Source: a bacterium (GTDB lineage: Bacteria > AUK180). Taken from it: a stretch of DNA of 8,726 bases. How positions within the stretch are numbered: the first letter of the stretch is position 1; each line of letters begins with the position of its first letter. Location: NCBI GenBank assembly GCA_030622125.1, contig JAUXGM010000088.1:1-8726 (forward strand), written 5' to 3'. The translations under genes were made by a program, and so were the position numbers. This document shows, piece after piece, positions 6,359-8,726 of this stretch. The notes under the pieces were generated by a model, which saw only the letters and a list, made by a program, of their open reading frames with translations, had not been told where the DNA came from and ran no database searches.

Positions 6359-6544
6359 TTGGCAAAAAAATCATTAAGAGTTAGGCAGCAAAAAAAACAA
6401 AAATATAAGGTTAGAGAATATACCAGATGCCCTATTTGCGGTAGATCTCGTGGTTATTTAAGAAGATTTGGTATGTGTAGAATATGCTTTAGAGAATTAG
6501 CAAGTCAGGGCAAGATACCCGGTGTGCGAAAAGCATCCTGGTGA
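6359..6544 (+). CDS. rpsZ: 30S ribosomal protein S14, zinc-binding type Z
   Basis: S14 belongs to the 30S head next to S3 and S10. This is the short, 61-aa type Z form. Two Cys pairs, C24-x2-C27 and C40-x2-C43, make the zinc site. The ending [18 protein letters not shown] is diagnostic. The long zinc-free paralogue (about 100 aa) that some bacteria induce under zinc starvation is not in this window. The start is TTG, with AGGAGG 5 nt upstream. The protein begins [10 protein letters not shown], a normal N-terminus. It lies 2 nt after rplE and 12 nt before rpsH, its usual place. The symbol rpsN is also used for this gene. Confidence 0.97.
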   Translation: MAKKSLRVRQQKKQKYKVREYTRCPICGRSRGYLRRFGMCRICFRELASQGKIPGVRKASW

Positions 6545-6556
6545 TAGGAGAGAGTT

Positions 6557-6958
6557 ATGGTGATGACTGATCCAATAGCAGATTTACTTACAAATATTAG
6601 AAATGCTTATATGGCTGAACATAAGTCGGTTGAAATTCAAAGATCCAATTTAAAGGAAGAGATCGTGAAGATATTAAGGCGCGAAGGCTTTCTTTCGGAT
6701 TATTCTGTTGTGGATATAACCGAGCAAAAGAAAAAGCTTGTTTTATTTTTGCAATATGGCGAGAATAACAAAAATTTGATCACAGGAATAAAAAGGGTAA
6801 GTAAACCCGGAAGAAGGGTTTACGCATCATATAAAGAGATTCCCAGAGTATTAAATGGATATGGGATATCCATAATTTCAACTTCAAAAGGCGTTTTAAC
6901 AGATAAAGAATGTCGTGCACAGAAAGTTGGTGGTGAAATTCTTTGTTATGTGTGGTAA
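6557..6958 (+). CDS. rpsH: 30S ribosomal protein S8
   Basis: S8 binds the central domain of 16S rRNA, a key step in 30S platform assembly, and in E. coli represses the spc operon. It has 133 aa, a normal length. The start at 6557 lies 6 nt after GGAG; a second in-frame ATG at 6563 (MTDPIADLL) would also fit the protein but is 12 nt from the site, so 6557 is preferred. Landmarks are [13 protein letters not shown] at residues 5-17, [10 protein letters not shown] at 81-90, and STSKGVLTD at 109-117 through GGEILCYVW at the C-terminus. A perfect 8-bp inverted repeat lies within the KPGRRVY codons (6801-6823). Confidence 0.98.
   Translation: MVMTDPIADLLTNIRNAYMAEHKSVEIQRSNLKEEIVKILRREGFLSDYSVVDITEQKKKLVLFLQYGENNKNLITGIKRVSKPGRRVYASYKEIPRVLNGYGISIISTSKGVLTDKECRAQKVGGEILCYVW
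6801..6823 (+). repeat. Perfect 8-bp inverted repeat with 7-nt loop inside rpsH
   Basis: GTAAACCC at 6801-6808 and GGGTTTAC at 6816-6823 are exact reverse complements, separated by GGAAGAA. The following bases (GCATCAT) hold no U-run, so it is not an intrinsic terminator. The codons specify the conserved SKPGRRVY motif of S8, which may be enough to explain it. Confidence 0.6.
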
Positions 6959-6970
6959 GCGAGGTGAAAA

Positions 6971-7552
6971 ATGTCAAAGATAGGTAGAAAACTTATTGAA
7001 ATACCTACGGAATGCAAGGTTGAAGTGAAAGATAGAAAGATCTTTGTCAAAGGTCCGAAGGGTGAATTGAATTGGCAATTGCTACCCCAAATAGATGTTA
7101 ATATCAGTGAAAAGAACATTGCAGTTAAGAAAATGGCGGATGATAAGCAAACTAAAAGTTATCATGGACTTTCAAGAACATTAATAAATAACATGGTCAT
7201 TGGCGTTACAAAAGGATATACAAAAAAGTTAGCACTGGTTTGGAAAGGTGGTAAATTAGAGGTTAAAAATGGTGCTTTGGAAATGAATGTTAATTTCATT
7301 AAAAAAACATATCGTCCAATGGAAGGTGTCCGAATAGAGCAAGGTAAACCGGCTGATGCAAAGATTCCCGGAATTGATAGAACAAGAATTCCCGGTGTAG
7401 TTATTATTTCCGGAATAGATAAACAAAAGGTTGGTGCCGTTGCAGCAAAGATACGAGCATTTTTACCCCCGGAACCATATCATGGAAGGGGCATCAGGTA
7501 TTTAGATGAAATAGTGAGGACAAAGCCCGGTAAAACAGGTGCTGGAGCATAA
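6971..7552 (+). CDS. rplF: 50S ribosomal protein L6
   Basis: L6 lies near the sarcin-ricin loop and factor-binding site of the 50S subunit. The protein has 193 aa, longer than the E. coli 177. Domain 1 is typical: MSKIGRKLIEIP, VKGPKGEL at residues 26-33 and HGLSRTLINNMVIGVTKGY at 65-83. The C-terminus is also typical: SGIDKQKVGAVAAKIRA at 147-163, PPEPYHGRGIRYLDE at 166-180 and KPGKTG at 185-190. The middle is divergent. Where most bacteria have VGVGYRA, this one has VWKGGKL (90-96), and no G[FY]SHPV is visible. An expanded segment includes IPGIDRTR followed by IPGV (132-143). No frameshift is evident, since both ends are in one frame. It lies 12 nt after rpsH and 10 nt before rplR. Confidence 0.96.
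   Translation: MSKIGRKLIEIPTECKVEVKDRKIFVKGPKGELNWQLLPQIDVNISEKNIAVKKMADDKQTKSYHGLSRTLINNMVIGVTKGYTKKLALVWKGGKLEVKNGALEMNVNFIKKTYRPMEGVRIEQGKPADAKIPGIDRTRIPGVVIISGIDKQKVGAVAAKIRAFLPPEPYHGRGIRYLDEIVRTKPGKTGAGA
7364..7395 (+). repeat. Short direct repeat (ATTCCCGG twice) in rplF
   Basis: ATTCCCGG occurs at 7364-7371 and 7388-7395, exactly 24 nt (8 codons) apart and in the same frame, giving Ile-Pro-Gly twice. It lies in the part of L6 that is longer than usual, so a small in-frame duplication is possible but not proven. Confidence 0.5.
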
Positions 7553-7562
7553 GGAGCTAAGT

Positions 7563-7916
7563 ATGAAACAAGTAAAAAGATTGCGCAGAAAAAAACATAT
7601 TCATAAAAAAGTTTTTGGTACAAAAGAAGTTCCAAGATTGTGTGTATATAAAAGCTTGAAGCATATCTATGCACAAGTAATAAATGATGAAACAAAGCAA
7701 ACCTTATTTGGCTGTTCAACTTTAACAAAAGAGTTCAAAGAAAAGATCAAATATGGTGGAAATATTCAAGCCGGCGCAGAGATCGGAAAAGGTATAGCTG
7801 AACTTTGTAAGAAGCATAATATAACAAAGGTCGTTTTTGATAGAAATGGCTTCAAATATCATGGAAGAGTTGCTGCCCTTGCCGATGCTGCCAGAGAAAA
7901 AGGCTTGATTTTTTAA
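7563..7916 (+). CDS. rplR: 50S ribosomal protein L18
   Basis: L18 binds 5S rRNA and, with L5, anchors it in the central protuberance. From ATG 7563 the protein is 117 aa, the usual length, with AAGGAG at 7551-7556 overlapping the rplF stop. An in-frame ATG at 7539 lies within rplF, ahead of that site, and is rejected. The N-terminus is basic (RLRRKKHIHKK, residues 6-16). PRLCVYKSLKHIYAQVI spans 24-40, FDRNGFKYHGRVAALADAAREKGL spans 92-115, and the final Phe is typical. It is followed after 11 nt by rpsE, in canonical order. Confidence 0.97.
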   Translation: MKQVKRLRRKKHIHKKVFGTKEVPRLCVYKSLKHIYAQVINDETKQTLFGCSTLTKEFKEKIKYGGNIQAGAEIGKGIAELCKKHNITKVVFDRNGFKYHGRVAALADAAREKGLIF

Positions 7917-7927
7917 AGGAGAATCAG

Positions 7928-8449
7928 ATGGCATATTACAATGAAGAAGTGAAAGAATATGAAGAAAAAATAATCAAGATCAATAGAGTTGCCAAGGTTT
8001 TAAAAGGTGGTAGAAAATTTAGTTTCAATTGCCTGATGGCTGTTGGTGATCGTCAAGGAAAGGTTGGTTTAGGATTTGGTAAAGCAAATGAGACAATGGA
8101 CGCAATGAAAAAAGCCGCAAATGAAGGAAAAAAAGAGATGGTTCAAATTCCAATCAATGAAAATGGAACAATACCATTTGAAGTTATAGGTAAATGGGGT
8201 AATGCACGAATCTTATTAAAACCCGCAAGACCAGGTACCGGTATAATCGCAGGCGGTTCTGCAAGAGTACTTTTAGATGTTAGCGGTATCAAGAATATTG
8301 TAACCAAAGCATTGACCAGCGGTTCGCAAATAAATATTGCAAGAGCTACTGTGGATGGGTTAGAAAAGATAAATTCTATTTACAAAAAATGGCAAATAAG
8401 GCAGACATATAAACAAGTGGAGAACAAAAATGAAACGGATAAGGGTTAA
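7928..8449 (+). CDS. rpsE: 30S ribosomal protein S5
   Basis: S5 acts at the mRNA entry site and in decoding fidelity; its N-terminal loop borders the spectinomycin site. It has 173 aa, a normal length. The double-stranded-RNA-binding-like N-terminal domain carries INRVAKVLKGGRKFSF at residues 18-33 and GKVGLGFGKANE at 44-55. The C-terminal domain has RPGTGIIAGGSARVLLDVSGI at 101-121. The spectinomycin-loop VLKGGR stretch is intact, with no deletion seen. AAAGGAG precedes the ATG by about 7 nt. The last 20 nt overlap the start of rpmD, whose ribosome binding site therefore lies within rpsE. Confidence 0.98.
   Translation: MAYYNEEVKEYEEKIIKINRVAKVLKGGRKFSFNCLMAVGDRQGKVGLGFGKANETMDAMKKAANEGKKEMVQIPINENGTIPFEVIGKWGNARILLKPARPGTGIIAGGSARVLLDVSGIKNIVTKALTSGSQINIARATVDGLEKINSIYKKWQIRQTYKQVENKNETDKG
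8419..8422 (+). promoter_or_regulatory. Ribosome binding site for rpmD inside rpsE
   Basis: GGAG lies 7 nt before ATG at 8430, inside the rpsE coding region. It supports a real 20-nt overlap of the two genes rather than a later rpmD start, and L30 homology begins exactly there (MKRIRVKVLRS). Confidence 0.75.
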
Positions 8450-8726
8450 GGTTTTAAGAAGTAGGATCAGAGAAAAAAATACTACAAAAAGAGTGCTTGA
8501 TGCTCTTGGATTGAAGAGAATTAGTCAAGTAAAAGGGTATCCGTATAATGATGCTGTGATGGGAATGCTTAGAAAGGTAGATCATTTGATTTCTTATGAA
8601 ATAGTGGAAGAAGAGGTTGGTAAGGAAAAAGAAAAGAAAGAAGAGGTTAGAGGCAATAAAGAAATGGACAATGGACAATTGACAATGGACAATGGAGAAA
8701 AAAAAGAAGAAGTTACCCCCTCCAGT
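8430..8726 (+). CDS. rpmD: 50S ribosomal protein L30 with C-terminal extension (3' partial)
   Basis: L30 is a small 50S protein near 5S rRNA. Residues 1-60 match it well: MKRIRVKVLRSRIREKNTTKR, then LDALGLKRISQ at 23-33 and a D-x-x-V-x-G-M-L-x-K-V segment at 41-50, ending YEIVE at 56-60. Bacterial L30 normally stops around here. This frame stays open for a further 39 codons to the window edge with no stop. The tail is charged and low in complexity (many Glu and Lys). It contains MDNGQLTMDNG at residues 79-89, encoded by a heptanucleotide repeat, between two KKEEV segments (69-73 and 91-95). Whether the tail is translated, ends soon after, or reflects an assembly fault cannot be decided here. 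No rplO sequence is reached. Confidence 0.9.
   Translation, partial: MKRIRVKVLRSRIREKNTTKRVLDALGLKRISQVKGYPYNDAVMGMLRKVDHLISYEIVEEEVGKEKEKKEEVRGNKEMDNGQLTMDNGEKKEEVTPSS
8634..8715 (+). repeat. Near-identical 16-bp direct repeats flanking the heptamer tract
   Basis: Bases 8634-8649 and 8700-8715 match at 14 of 16 positions and lie 66 nt (22 codons) apart in the same frame, each encoding KKEEV. They bracket the heptamer tract. An earlier related copy, GAAGAGGTT, occurs at 8610-8618 and recurs at 8640-8648. The pattern could come from duplication of a charged segment or from simple A+G bias. Confidence 0.6.
8663..8697 (+). repeat. Heptanucleotide tandem repeat, five AATGGAC-type units
   Basis: Five consecutive 7-bp units read AATGGAC, AATGGAC, AATTGAC, AATGGAC, AATGGAG, so units 1, 2 and 4 are identical and units 3 and 5 each differ by one base. 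Because 7 is not a multiple of 3, three units give a 7-residue peptide period (MDNGQLT). It lies inside the extended 3' part of rpmD. The DNA on both sides is A+G-rich coding sequence. Confidence 0.95.

Noticed and set aside
7539-7562. Upstream ATG for rplR within rplF
   Set aside because: AAGGAG at 7551-7556 is placed for ATG 7563, and L18 proteins begin near the basic MKQVKRLRRK segment.
8454-8678. Minus-strand frame opposite the rpmD core and tail
   Set aside because: It is the antisense of the L30 coding sequence, rich in Phe/Ser/Ile as expected from purine-rich sense DNA, with no recognisable motif.
8679-8708. TTGACA in the heptamer tract as a -35 promoter box
   Set aside because: It is generated by the AATTGAC repeat unit, and no TATAAT-like -10 occurs about 17 nt downstream, where the sequence is AAAAGA.

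Overview
This window is a core ribosomal-protein gene cluster, the joined S10 and spc operons of a bacterium. All genes are on the + strand. It opens inside the last 43 codons of tuf (EF-Tu) and continues rpsJ-rplC-rplD-rplW-rplB-rpsS-rplV-rpsC-rplP-rpmC-rpsQ (S10 operon), then rplN-rplX-rplE-rpsZ-rpsH-rplF-rplR-rpsE-rpmD (spc operon). It ends inside an open, unusually extended rpmD. The gene order is the ancestral bacterial one, with no insertion, inversion or missing member.

The DNA is AT-rich (by eye about 35-38% G+C), and AGA/AGG dominate the arginine codons. Nearly every gene has a clear purine-rich Shine-Dalgarno site. Three starts are not ATG: TTG for rpsJ and rpsZ, GTG for rpsC. These traits, the four-cysteine (zinc) S14 and the bacterial-type proteins point to a low-G+C bacterium. 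The S10 stretch SPFVNKKSREQFE resembles Bacteroidetes/FCB-group S10 as I remember it, so an FCB-related lineage or candidate phylum is my best guess. That placement is weak inference.

The cluster is very compact. Gaps run from 2 to 20 nt, and three junctions overlap (rplD/rplW 4 nt, rpmC/rpsQ 14 nt, rpsE/rpmD 20 nt). No intergenic space exceeds 20 nt, so there is no room for an internal promoter, a terminator or a long mRNA leader between genes. One long transcript entering from tuf and fixed-ratio, translationally coupled expression are the natural reading. The products build both subunits. L2, L3, L4, L22, L16, L14, L24, L29, L23, L5, L6, L18 and L30 belong to the large subunit. S10, S19, S3, S17, S14, S8 and S5 belong to the small subunit.

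Most of the window is ordinary. The part most worth a second look is the last ~110 nt. There rpmD runs on past the normal ~60-residue L30 end into a charged tail containing a five-unit heptanucleotide repeat (AATGGAC type), bracketed by near-identical KKEEV-coding segments. Lesser oddities are a divergent domain 2 in L6, GGGRG in place of GGGEG in L2, a charged insert in L3, and the absence of an S10 leader. I see no CRISPR, mobile element, tRNA/rRNA or undescribed multi-gene system.
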